Shown: piece after piece, positions 18,339 to 27,751 of the stretch
Layout of the letters: each line of letters opens with the position of its first letter
Position numbering within the stretch: the first letter of the stretch is position 1
Origin: Gracilaria vermiculophylla
Lineage: Eukaryota > Rhodophyta > Florideophyceae > Gracilariales > Gracilariaceae
Direction of reading: 5' to 3'
NCBI GenBank assembly: GCA_019155205.2
Contig: JAHNZQ020000277.1
Coordinates: 335,177 to 362,927, forward strand
DNA length: 27,751 nucleotides
Translations under genes and position numbers: made by a program
Notes under the pieces: model-generated
Database searches by the model: none
What the model saw: the letters and a program-made list of their open reading frames with translations, nothing else
What the model was told of the DNA's origin: nothing

Positions 18339-18999
18339 GACAGAGGCTGAAGTGCGAAATACAGAATTGACAACACCCGTAGAGGGTGGGGTAGATTAAT
18401 ACGTTTTGAGCCACGATATCCACGTGTAACCCATTTACTATTTGTGTATCGTACACATTTAACCTCGTACGGTGAAGAGCTTGCGACAAATTCCATAATT
18501 GTGTATGCACAAACTGCAAGACTGATTAACTCGTAGGTCGTTTGTGAAGGCATAAAAAGTTAATTTGTGTTTTCAGGTTTGGCCCAGTGAAAGGGTCCCT
18601 TTTTGAATACCAAGACGTGTGAGATCTACATTTATGAAAGCACGGGGTAGCGACACCGGCCATACTGCGGAATTGGAATGGTGACATGCAACACTGGTTT
18701 TATAAGGGGCTCGAAAAGAACATGCCTTGTTCAGTTGAAAGGGTGCAGCGCCACATCCAGAGCTGACGATTTCTATCTGCAGGAGAGTTTATGTTTCCAA
18801 GATAGTCAATTCACATTTGGGAGGAAAACTGGGTTGAGCCATTTTCCAAGTTACAATCCACCAACATCCCAGAAAGAAACCCGCACAATTCAAACAACAC
18901 GCCTCTTTTAGTCAACTCTGCTGAGCACCGCGCCATCGAGAAACACAAACACGATCTCCAGATTCATCAAATCGTTACCTTAACTGGAAGCCAGTAACA
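18339..18999. other. Spacer, nothing recognised
   Basis: This lies between the Harbinger partner gene and the Mutator-like relic. Only short overlapping ORFs are present and none shows a known motif. It probably includes the unseen right end of the Harbinger element; I could not find its inverted repeat by eye. Confidence 0.4.
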
Positions 19000-20861
19000 T
19001 CATAGCCCGACATGTGACATAATGCGCACGAGTGTGATCTTGTTTTCATGCTTTTCGGACCGCTTTCGAATAATCTCTCCTACGTTTTGCCATGATTTAT
19101 CACGGATCGCCTTTCTGGAGAAGATATGGCCTTCGGTAATTGAATTTTGTTTTGAGGCGACTACTTGTCGCGCGCAGATCATGATGTCGTCAACTTTATG
19201 CTCCGGCGGGAAGCCGAAGGTAATTTTTTCATACTGCTCTCTCTACGTAGGTTTAAGATGCTGGGGAGCGATAAAGTGGTGCAAATTGGTCAAGCTCTTC
19301 TTCTCGCAAAAAACAGTAGCGGAATGATAGCATGGATATCCAGAGAAAGACAGCGAATATGAGCGGCTTCTTGGGGGAGTCGGGTCCTACGTGCATAGAT
19401 TTTTCGTCTTGACACCGAAGCATCGGTCGGGCTCGTAACGGTAACGTCCATTTGTCTCATCCCCTCGATTAAGTTCACTGAATACAGGTAGGAACGGCTG
19501 CGCTTAATAATTGAATCCAGACGTCTCTCCACTGACAGTGGAATGGGTCTTCGACATAGCAGCGCTGCAGCCTGTTTTAGTAAAAATGTTTTGCGCTGCA
19601 TAATCAAGGAGTTTTCGAGCATTTTCTGTAGCTCAACTGCTGAAATGGGGTTGCGCACTGCCCATGCCGTTTAGCTTTCCGCGCTCTAGGAATTAGTCTT
19701 CAGGTCTTCGAGAATCGATTTCGCTCGGTAAAGCTGCCTATTAGGGAACTTTGACAAATACTCCAGCTGATACAGCCCGTACAGCATTATTTCTGCATCC
19801 ACTATCTCTTTTGTAGGGGCTCGTACGGCTTTTTCGTACAGCCCAACGCCCATTTTTCTTTCTGCGCCATCTTCTTTCCTCATGTTCTTCTTCACGTGCA
19901 TGGGCTAGAGAAAGAGTTTTGCTTTCTTGCAGCAATGCTCAAAAGTATTGTCATTTGACGTTTCTTGGTCAACGATCGTTGTTTTTGCGGAGCACACTGA
20001 ACCCCTCTAAGTGCGCCAGGGCTTTAAAAATCTTCACTTAGGCCTCTTCGCATTCAAGGCCGACAGAATTGGCATACTCCAGAGGTAGGAGGGGATTGTT
20101 GGTGGTATAACCGGCAACCTCAAAGATTGTACCGTACGATTTTGATCCAATTCCTTCACAAATGGCTGCATTTACTGCAGTTGTCAAGCGCCCCCTTCTA
20201 GAAAACATGCTGCGCTATACTAGGGAAAAATGCAAAGCCCCTTTCGTATCTTTCATCATCAGTTTTATCGGATACGTCCACTATATCAATATCGAATACT
20301 GATTCCTTCGGAAGAGCGTCACCCTTAAACATTTGTTTGATAATTTGTTTGGCGACTGTGAATCTCAGTACTTTTATATCTACTCCATCACAGATATCTA
20401 TCCAGACAATGTGGCCTTGCTGACGTAGCAGAGAAATATACCCGTCCAGCGCAGCCATGCCGACAGCGCAGGAGACGGTCAAGTGGGGCTGTAACTCGCG
20501 TCATATGGCACGGAAATGCTTATACGGTGGCTGTCTTTGATAAGTTCTGTTCACCTCCACCAGAGACGCGATAGAATTTATTGAAAATGTGGGGTTTTCA
20601 GCAGCGATATGAAGAAGCATGCGTGGGACTAGATGTGCACTGTATGCAGCAGCGCACTGTATCGCATTCCGGGCGTGACTAGGTCCACTCACGGCGGATG
20701 GCATAGTGTTGTAACATATTCGACAGGCGTTAACGGTTTGGCGAATGGTTGCTGACACACGTTTCGTCCTACGCTACGGAAAGTACCAGGAACATACAGA
20801 ATGCATCGAGGCTTCTGCCTGAACATTGCAAGTCGGTTTCTTACCCGTATGACCCAGTCTG
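19000..20861 (-). pseudogene. Mutator-like (MULE) transposase relic with half a SWIM finger
   Basis: A single decayed gene can be followed through several frames. Recognisable pieces in order are: INSIASLVEVNRTYQRQPPYKHFRA; a block DGYISLLRQQGHIVWIDI with VFDIDIVDVSD and a GFAFFPS motif; NAAICEGIGSKSYGTIFEV (family D-A-A-H, with Asp and His changed to Asn and Ile); TTIVDQETS; MHVKKNMRKEDGAERK; YLSKFPNRQLYRAKSILED; RSRSYLYSVNLIEGMRQMDV; and a SWIM-type zinc-finger half, GYPCYHSA, then NLHHFIAPQHLK. The first two cysteines of the finger are not visible. Stops include a TAG directly before MHVKKNM. The gene is dead. I place it in MULE from motif order with fair but not full certainty. Confidence 0.72.
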
Positions 20862-21003
20862 TGATGGAAAACAAGTGAGCTCTGTGCGTTTTACATTTTT
20901 GTGACACAGGGCGCACAGTTCATTATTCGAATCATCAACATGCCCCCTCGCCCTGTGCTTCTTGACAGTGCAAGATCTCGAGGTTACAGTAGTCAATTCT
21001 GAC
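20862..21003 (-). mobile_element. Truncated second TRIM copy
   Basis: 20862-20940 is a 79-bp LTR starting TGATGG and ending CAACA, with the core TGTGACACAGGGCGCACAG identical to the TRIM at 4594. It continues for about 63 bp into the same interior (CCCCCTCGCCCTGT, then CTCGAGGTTACAGTAGTCAA) and then breaks off. The other LTR, the B-box region and a target duplication are absent. It sits at the upstream edge of the MULE relic and may have cut that gene. Confidence 0.85.
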
Positions 21004-21572
21004 GTAGTCAATTTATAATTGACGAAAAAATGAATTGCAAAACATGCTCAGTCTTGAATGCGTTCGTACACAAAAGAGCTTTGCAAAAGTTGTGCTGTCA
21101 TCTGTGTTTTGAATTTGGGAAATGCGGCGTACGTTGTCGATGGATAAACACTTGAAGTCTTTTTATAGATGTATTGCACATCACTTGGGAAATTGAAATG
21201 GTGAGATTAGCGGTCTCATTAGACAAAGTGTTCGTAAAGTGTGTGAATCTAGGTACACTAGTGAGACACGCCGTGTGCACATGTGAATTGCAAATGAAAA
21301 ATAGTACATCAAACTTTGTTGCAAAAATGGGGGGTGACATGCAGAGAATCACTATGCCAATCATACAAAAAGGGTGACTTTTTACTACCTCACTGCACCA
21401 TACCAGAAGCTTCAGAAGCCTGTTCAATCGAAAGTTTTAATATAACTAGCTCAAGCATTTAAGAAAAAACCCTGCCACTAGCCTGGTTCCAGAACGGCCA
21501 ATAAATATTTACACGACCGTTCCCGGCGAGTGCAGTGCTTGCTGGCGCTTATGGCGCGCACTACACTACTTT
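21004..21572. other. Spacer, nothing recognised
   Basis: Two opposed ORFs overlap here (plus 21174-21377, minus 21427-21098) and neither has a known motif. It may belong to the upstream part of the MULE relic or to the tail end of the DDE_1 element 2. Confidence 0.35.
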
Positions 21573-22254
21573 CTAGGGTGCGCACCACATAGTATCCCTC
21601 ACAATGGGGAAATTCTGCAAAACTTTCGGAGCGCAAATATATCCCTTTAGACCGCAAAAAACAGATTTTACATAAAGCCTTCTGAATTTGGCTTCACAAA
21701 TTGGGCACAGGGGGTATTTATACAAACCCCGGACCCCTCCTTGCTTCGGCTCCTGAGCCCAGCAACCCCATGTCGAGCCCAAGAGGGCATCAGCGGTGCT
21801 GGAAGCCGACTCATTTTCTTTGTCGCCACATTCCACAGCACTTCGGCGACGCCACCAGGCTTTCAATATTGGATAATGGTCATCCGCTTTTCCAACTTGG
21901 ATGCATTCTTCCCCGCAACCCCTACGACGTTTGCGTTTCCCAATTGTCCCACTACTGCCCCCACTATTGCCAGAGTTCCTCACAACATCGTTCTTATTTT
22001 GTAATATCTCCCATTAAGACACAATTTGAGTGAATAGCGGCCGGCGCTCCACAGAAATTGACGTCGCGTTTTCTAACACTACAAACAGGTGCCTTAAGCG
22101 GCGGGGCTTCCAAATGTGTGCAGTGAGCGTAACGGTTTTCCTTGATCATCTGCTCAATTTGGCAAAGGCCTTGCGTCGGACAATTCTCACGCTGAACGAT
22201 GTATTTGAATTTTACGTAGTCTACGCTATCGCTTGTCCGTAACGTCATCTGCAA
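21573..22254 (-). other. Unrecognised minus-strand ORFs, possibly the C-terminal tail of DDE_1 element 2
   Basis: 22254-21994 encodes 86 aa (KFKYIVQRENCPTQGLCQIE). It is followed with a small gap by 21983-21573, 136 aa, with a glycine/serine and basic start (SGTIGKRKRRRGCGEEC) and a CPIC motif. They follow the DDE_1 catalytic block on the same strand. DDE_1 transposases often end in a long variable tail, so they may belong to it. There is no direct homology evidence. Confidence 0.3.
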
Positions 22255-22269
22255 ATCTTTTTCGCTGTT

Positions 22270-24164
22270 TCAACTACTGTTATTTGACAATCGTGCTTTG
22301 TCGTTGAGTCTGCGTCGTATGTTCTCGAAGAACGACAATTCCGTCGGCCACATGCCTGTACTGATGAAGCTTTGTTTAGCTATTGGGCAGGGAAGAGACT
22401 TGAAGCCTGCGACACCCAGCTTGATCTTAAACGCAATATTTGCATTGCTATACAGCCCCATTTGAAAAAGCATGTCTTGGACTTTCGTCGTTGTCTCATT
22501 GTAAGTCTTGGTAATGGACGAATCACATGGCTGCAGAAAGTGAGAGGTGTTTCCGAGCAGCGGTATGACAATGATATTGGTCTCTTTGCAGTATGTGATC
22601 TTTTCGTTTTCTCTCCTGGAGCTGTGCCCATCCAGCAATAAAAATATTGGCCACCCTACCGATACTATCTTCCACACGAAATCATTGAAATGTTGAACGA
22701 GTTTTGGAATCAACTTTATTGTCATGGACCCCTTAGAAATGGTCTTCCTTTTTGTTTGGTGGGGTATCTAATCTACATCAGTTATCCAGCGCAGAATTTG
22801 AAGGAGCTTTTGTTTGCTCGCAGCATCGATTGGCTTTTTCCATCGCGGCACTACCTTCTTCCCGGTGGCTACAAAGAATAGAGGTGCAATGAAACTAGAG
22901 ACGGATGCAGCTATCACTGCAGTGAAAAGGGCTCCATTGCCTTTGTAGTACAGTGGCTCCTACGGAAATACGGTGGTTTGGCCTTAAGGTATAATATTCC
23001 CAAGGAGGGTTCGCAATTTATTAGCTGGGCCACGTGGGGCATAATCTCGCCCGCGTGCGCTACAGTATCCTTGAGGTACGGTAGAATTTAGTATTTATTT
23101 TAGATATTTTATGCAGGTAATTAGCACAGTAGTGCGACCTGCCGAGGCGGGCTCCCGGCTTGATATTTAAGCTGCCGGTTGAGATCCATCTCTGGGGAAG
23201 TAAACGGAAGCACCCTTGAGTCTTCTTCTACATTTCCCGGTTGGAGTCTGTTGTCTATTCACGTAGGTTTCTAAGCCGTCGATCCCCAGGTCGCATCATA
23301 GCAGCGCCTGTAGGAGCATTGTCCGCCCAGTGAACCTTCCCCTCCGCTTGGTGTTTGCGGGACCCTTCCAGAATTCCCCCGGCTCGCGACAGCGGATACT
23401 GGAGACCACCTTTAGGAATACGCGCCTTTGGAGTCAACAAAAACTCCAAACGGACGTTGTGCTTTACTACCTCGACAGGAGGGCTGACAGTACCACAGCC
23501 TTTTATATTTTGGCGCCTTCCACCCAAATTTGTGCGTGCACTAATGAAAACGCTCATGTATTTTCCATATGTTGCGGTCACGGCCGTTTCGTCCAGATTC
23601 CATATTCTGTTCGGATTTTTGAACGTATGAGGGTGTTTTATTTTAAGCGCTTTCAGGTGTTTTACTAGAGTACCAACGTGATCCATGTTCTTCCACGTGA
23701 TGTACTTCTGGTTGTGGTTTTCTGATTTCCGTGCTGTTATTTCACGATTACCTGCGTGAAAAGCTCAAACTGTCTGCACGCAAGGACGTTTTTTTTTACG
23801 TCTTGCGCCCATCACTCGCTATTTGATCCATGTAACGCCTCATATGGTTGATATCTAACACAAATCCTCTTCCTCCAGCGTTCGGTGTTCGTGTGTCACT
23901 CATTCTCTGTTCAGTTGTGTTGAGGATCGCGGGTTGTCCAGAGTGGTACAAAATAGGATTCAAGATCTTGTTAAGCCGTGTATTGTTACTTGTCTTCCAC
24001 GCTCTGCGGAGCAGGTAAACAATAGATGTTGATGAATCACATGTGATTGCTACAGCTGCAACTTTATGTTGCTGCTTGAGAAGCTCTAAAGCACCAATGC
24101 GAACAACTTTGTTCTGCTTCCGTGGGACCCTTCTTTTCATAAGGCGAGCTGTCTGCTGCCGCAT
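22270..24164 (-). pseudogene. DDE_1 (pogo/Tigger/Jerky-like) transposase 2, split by a solo LTR
   Basis: The gene is read leftward from an ATG at 24164 with a basic N-terminus (MKRRVPRKQNKVVRIGALEL), then GRGFVLDINHMRRYMDQIA. After a stop near 23796 the frame resumes to NPNRIWNLDETAVT (first catalytic Asp). The 554-bp solo gypsy LTR then interrupts it (22944-23497). Beyond it come GALFTAVIAAS and PLFFVATGKKVVPRWKKP, then LLLDGHSSR (second Asp), LLGNTSHFLQPCDSSITKTYN (third Asp) and a stop at 22270. All three catalytic residues survive, so this copy is better preserved than the one at 7121. The LTR, its 5-bp duplication and a few stops make it inactive. Confidence 0.85.
22944..23497 (+). repeat. 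Solo gypsy LTR (554 bp) with target duplication
   Basis: The LTR runs from TGTAGTACAGTGG to ACCACA and is flanked by GCCTT at 22939-22943 and 23498-23502, an exact 5-bp duplication. Nothing of gag or pol adjoins it, so the full element was removed by recombination between its two LTRs. The TATA-like TATTTAA (23164-23170) is kept. It is closer to the copy B LTR than to that of copy A, and its orientation is opposite to those two. Confidence 0.95.
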
Positions 24165-24964
24165 TGACTCCGGTATTTTGTGGACATCCGGAATATGGAA
24201 GTGTAAATGCCTGTAAGACCGTTCAGAGTGGAAAAGAAGGTCAAGAACTTGATAACTACGACCTGTAGACTATTGAGAACTAGAAAACGTGTGGCTCTGA
24301 CGAGTTTTATAATTTCACGTTTTGTAGAACGTTCCCCTTGAGAGGGTTAGCATCTCCGGGACGTCTATTCCACGCCGCCCTGCTTAGTGCCATTCCACCT
24401 TCAGATTCCACGTCGCCCTGCCATGCACTTTTCATCTTCGTATCCCAAGCCACCCCCTTTCTCTGTGTCTCTTCTGCTAATGAAGCAGACCCTACAAATG
24501 TTAAATTTGTGTGGTGCGGGGTTAGCGGCCTTGTCCGGGGACCTGTACTACATCGGTCGTCTAGTTGTCTGATTTTGGCTAGAAGTAGCTCAAGCAGTTA
24601 ATCTCCTTTGCGAGTAAGTACTGGTTTGAAGATGGAAGTTAATGTTGAAGAATGAAATCTCTACCTCAAAAAGACGAGCAATGCTCAAAAATTTTGCAAA
24701 AAATTTCTATCGCTTATGAATGTTGATCACTGTTACTGGGAATTTGTGGGCTTCAAAGGTTAAAGCCCGGGATGTATCCACCCCTTCAACCCGGTTTGGA
24801 TTTCCACATGGGTCGCCAATGACCGTTTGGAACGGGAACTCTGCTGCGAGCGGTCACGGTCAGAGTCACTATGTGGGGGCTCAGAATCCTGTGAAGTCGA
24901 TTTCCAGTCCGAGAAAAAGTTCCTTTGATATTCTCGGTTCTTTCAAATGTTCCACTGTTTGCGG
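24165..24964. other. Spacer, nothing recognised
   Basis: Only short ORFs without known motifs are present. The left part may contain the end of the DDE_1 element 2. The right part (about 24965 down to 24770) may continue the coiled-coil ORF in other frames, since a serine/arginine-rich stretch (HSDSDRDRSQQSSRSKRS) can be read there on the minus strand. Confidence 0.35.
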
Positions 24965-25582
24965 CTATTCCGAGCTTCCCGGCGTTTGTGGCACTGAGAG
25001 CCAGCGGTTTGTGCCGCGGGTGCGGAAGCAAGCATAGCTTTCTGGACTGACTCCAGTCGGACTTGTACTTGATTCAAATCGGTCATCCACGCCCTCAACG
25101 TAGGACTTCGGTGGGCCGAAATCTTTGAGGGTAGTATCGAAGTCAGACCGCAGCACGCGGAGCTCCTTGGCGACATTCGCCGACAAACTCTCCGAGTGAC
25201 TTCGGCAGGACTCCAGTTCTTCAGCCAAGGCTGCCTGGGTTAGCCGTAGGGTGCGGATCTGGTCTACCAAACGACCCACATGGGCCTTGTCCACCAACTG
25301 CGGCGGCGGAGATACCATCTTAATGGCTGTTGATGCCCCGGCTCCGGGTGATAAGGTATTCGTCTCAGCCGTCAGCGTTCCACGGTCCACCCGGTCTGCA
25401 CCAGTTGTCTTGAGAGTCACCCCATGGCGATCCTTGTTCCCTTGGTAGGAACGGCTCCAGGTCGTTACCGGCTCGGCTCCAGTGCGTTTCAGGCACATCG
25501 GAAGTATCCGTGACGACTGTGAAAATCCGTCAACGGGTGAATTCCAAAGCGGACAACAAATGAAAAGGAAGAAGGACGTCAA
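24965..25582 (-). CDS. Hypothetical protein with a coiled coil (205 aa)
   Basis: I do not recognise this ORF. Residues about 85-150 (LVDKAHVGRLVDQIRTLRLT, then ALAEELESCRSH and KELRVLRSDFDTTLKDF) have a heptad-like pattern typical of a coiled coil. The N-terminus is short and hydrophobic (MTSFFLFICCPLWN). Because the upstream sequence at 25600-26170 also reads as broken coding sequence on the same strand, the true start may be elsewhere. A Gag-like protein of another LTR element is one possibility, given the GC-rich repeat region upstream, but no protease or RT follows. Confidence 0.4.
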   Translation of the reverse strand: MTSFFLFICCPLWNSPVDGFSQSSRILPMCLKRTGAEPVTTWSRSYQGNKDRHGVTLKTTGADRVDRGTLTAETNTLSPGAGASTAIKMVSPPPQLVDKAHVGRLVDQIRTLRLTQAALAEELESCRSHSESLSANVAKELRVLRSDFDTTLKDFGPPKSYVEGVDDRFESSTSPTGVSPESYACFRTRGTNRWLSVPQTPGSSE

Positions 25583-26166
25583 TGAGTATCTGCCAGTGGA
25601 TCTCCATTTTTAAGTCGGGAAATCACTTTTTAGTGCAATGCCCCAGAGGGTAAAGTATCATGAAGGATATTCGGAGCCTTTTCATCGCGATGTGGTTCAG
25701 AGGCAGAGCCTTCCTCAGACGAGGAACGCGAGCTGGGCGTAACTTCGGGGCAAAGCCGTCACAACGGGTGCAAGAGGAGAGACAAATTGAGAAATCGAGG
25801 ATCGGGCAAGTCCTGTAATTGAGGCAGTTTCCGTAAATCCGGTGAAATTTACCTGTAATATATCGGGCTATCTTGGCGCGGTCGGGTAATGTCATGGGCC
25901 GTGCGGATATGCGGCTAGCCTCGTTGGGCGGGTGACGGGCGTGGTCCGATAAAGGATAAACCGGAGGTCCGGTGGGGCTACCCTCGTACAAGGGCGAACG
26001 TGAAAGAAAGAATAGTCCAAACAATGGTTCTCGGTGCCATGGGCGGCTGACTTCCGTAGTCCACAGTGTAATTCCCGACGATGGACAGGGTTACCCATGT
26101 GAGCGCCAAGTTGAGACCGAACATCCCGCTTGCTGCGGTCTTCTGGGCGCGACGGCCTGATTGCCG
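25583..26166 (-). other. Broken coding-like sequence, unrecognised
   Basis: Two overlapping minus-strand ORFs (26170-25892 and 26024-25623) and pieces in a third frame (SRSSSEEGSASEPHRDEKAP) look like one decayed gene that leads into the coiled-coil ORF. No family could be named. Confidence 0.3.
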
Positions 26167-26290
26167 TCACGCTAGGTACTGTAGCTCTAAGGCCGAAATA
26201 GCAGAAATAACTAAATAGCTAAATAGCGAGAATACTAAACTATCCGTGCCATGCAGGTGCCATCCGGCACCCATGCTGTAGTCAGCGGGC

Positions 26291-26364
26291 AGCGCGCGGC
26301 TGCCGCGCGCGTACCGTAAGACCATCCAGCGCGCGGCTGCCGCGCACGTACCGTAAGGCCATCT
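26291..26364. repeat. 37-bp GC-rich tandem repeat (two copies)
   Basis: The units 26291-26327 and 26328-26364 differ at three positions by eye. Each holds the palindrome GCGCGGCTGCCGCGC followed by GTACCGTAAG or a close variant. They sit about 0.7 kb upstream of the coiled-coil ORF (minus strand), as enhancer repeats of a promoter or LTR would. No LTR ends were found. Confidence 0.85.
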
Positions 26365-26599
26365 AGCACGCGTGCTACGTTGCGTGACACGCGCCGCTTC
26401 GGCTACCCCGGAATCCACCGTGCAAAAAAAAATGATTCGCGCCCGCGACGTCAACTTTTCTCATGTACAGACTGTTTAAAAGGCATATGAAATGCTGTGA
26501 AATTTCAAAAAAACTGCAGAACGTCCACTCTACGCCTAAATAAATGGGTTCAAAAATTTGTGAAAAAAAAAACGTTTCAAAAACATATGTTCATCAGGA

Positions 26600-27480
26600 C
26601 ATCCTGCAAGACACTCGATTCTTTATTTTGCATTCTCTCTGCTGTATTACGCTTGTGCAACGTTTTGAAATCATACGTATGTACCAATCCACATTTGAAA
26701 CTTTTATAGATTTCAAGCAATTCTCAATATAGTTTTTGAGTTCAAAAACTGTCTGAACTTTCTTTCAATGCGCATAAATCATCCTAGTCAGCAGATATAA
26801 AACAATTTTGATTGGATTCAAATTTAGCGAGCGCTCCGGTCACTCCAGAACAGAAACGTCTGAATTTTGTAGCCTAGTTTTGGTTAAAGACGCAGTGTAT
26901 ACTGGCGCATTATTCTGTTAAAAAATGAATTTTTCGTCATGGAAACAGTAACCAAACCGTAGTAAGTACTTGTATATCACTACATGATAGTTTTCCGCGT
27001 TCATGGTTGTTTCAATAAATGCAATGTCAGTTAGACCTTTTTTTAGAGATGACAGCCCAGACTATTACAGAACCTTCACATGAATACCGGGCATAAAATG
27101 AAAATTGTTTTTTGCCACGATTATGCTAGAAAACATTGTAGTAATCTGGTCCATTGATATTTAAATTTTTTTCATCATTAAAAATAACGCTTTTTTTTTA
27201 TGTAGACGTTTCCAGCACTGCAGCTAATCCTTTTTTGCCTATGATGCATATAGTTATTCTTGAATCGTTGGGAATGTGATTCATTCCATTATTTGATGAT
27301 ACATTTCCGTTGCAAAGCTTTGTTTTAATCCCTTTTTCTGCTCGACTGAGCTTTTAAGGGCGTCTTAGAGATGGTTTTAATCCTGGAAGAGTCGGGTTTT
27401 TATTATATTAAAAATAATGACCTTTGATCACTTTAGTTTTTAAGCAATAGTACTATTCTAGGTTTATTCGGCGTTTATTT
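26600..27480 (-). pseudogene. Tc1/mariner transposase relic with lost catalytic residues
   Basis: Read on the minus strand in shifting frames, the family's blocks are clear: IFNDEKNLNINGPDYY (first Asp block), SCEGSVIVWAVISKKGLT, a degenerate QNNAPVYTA where the family has Q-x-D-N-A-P, then EWPERSLNLNPIKIVL where the family has S-P-D-L-N-P-I-E-N, and a C-terminal SNVDWYIRMISKRCTSVI. The second catalytic Asp appears as Asn and the third acid as Lys, so the enzyme would be dead even without its stops. It is older than the Tc1 copy at 14347, which keeps all three. The gypsy LTR at 27625 lies just upstream. Confidence 0.85.
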
Positions 27481-27624
27481 TGATGGTTTGAAACTATTTT
27501 TGCTTGCGCAGTGGAGGACCTTGGGCCATTTGTACTGCATAAGAAGTCGGTGCACATCTGTTTTTGAAACGATTCTACATAGACTATGTGCAAAATTTAG
27601 CCTACAATACAGTTTTGGGGCACT

Positions 27625-27751
27625 TGTAGTACAGTGGCTCCTACGGAATTATGGTGGTTTGCCCTTATGGCATAATATTCCTAAGGAGGGTTCGTAATTT
27701 ATTAGCTGGGCCACGTGGTGCATAATATTGCCTGCGTGCGCTACAGTATCC
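27625..27751 (+). repeat. Start of a further gypsy LTR, cut by the window end
   Basis: This begins TGTAGTACAGTGGCTCC exactly as the solo LTR at 22944 does and matches its first 127 bp with few changes. It has the same orientation as the solo LTR. Whether it is solo or heads a full element cannot be told from this window. Confidence 0.93.

Noticed and set aside
21098..21427. Minus-strand ORF of 109 aa as a membrane protein
   Set aside because: It overlaps an equally good plus-strand ORF and has no motif, no homologue in the window and no conserved start context.
26280..26400. CRISPR-like or satellite array at the GC-rich repeats
   Set aside because: There are only two directly adjoining units without spacers, in a eukaryotic context.

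Overview
This is a eukaryotic, transposon-dominated window. It has no operons or Shine-Dalgarno signals, it carries a fragment of the eukaryotic translation factor eIF5B, and it contains at least six superfamilies of eukaryotic mobile element. The mix (Ty3/gypsy LTR elements, a Harbinger pair with a separate Myb/SANT-like protein, a Mutator-like transposase with a SWIM finger, pogo/Tigger-type DDE_1 transposases, and Tc1/mariner) resembles what is known from red algae and oomycetes. The lineage is inferred from style, not proven by any one sequence.

Layout. 1-7120: Ty3/gypsy elements on the minus strand. Copy A runs from its 5' LTR (6569-7120) through gag, protease and reverse transcriptase into RNase H. 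There it meets the LTR of copy B (977-1530), whose gag runs off the left edge. Copy A's gag is split by a 309-bp TRIM (terminal-repeat retrotransposon in miniature) with 79-bp LTRs and a 5-bp target duplication. 7121-8563: a decayed DDE_1 transposase, cut off by copy A. 8983-12972: the only convincing host genes, a divergently transcribed pair of paralogous three-helix membrane proteins (495 and 499 aa) of no family I recognise. 12947-13630: a broken eIF5B C-terminal fragment that overlaps the end of the second membrane gene. 14347-15566: a Tc1-like element with visible terminal inverted repeats. 15849-18338: a Harbinger-type transposase and a convergent Myb/SANT-like partner, preceded by two hairpins. 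19000-21003: a Mutator-like transposase relic with a truncated second TRIM copy at its upstream end. 22270-24164: a second DDE_1 transposase, interrupted by a 554-bp solo gypsy LTR with a perfect 5-bp target duplication. 24965-26460: a coiled-coil ORF of unknown origin and a GC-rich tandem repeat. 26600-27480: a dead mariner. 27625-27751: the start of another gypsy LTR.

Nearly every transposon gene carries stops or frameshifts. The window reads as a layered graveyard in which newer elements sit inside older ones, around one small island of host sequence. The membrane pair is the best candidate for undescribed host biology. The TRIM, with a perfect tRNA-type B box in its interior and an A-box-like motif in its LTR, is the most unusual mobile element.
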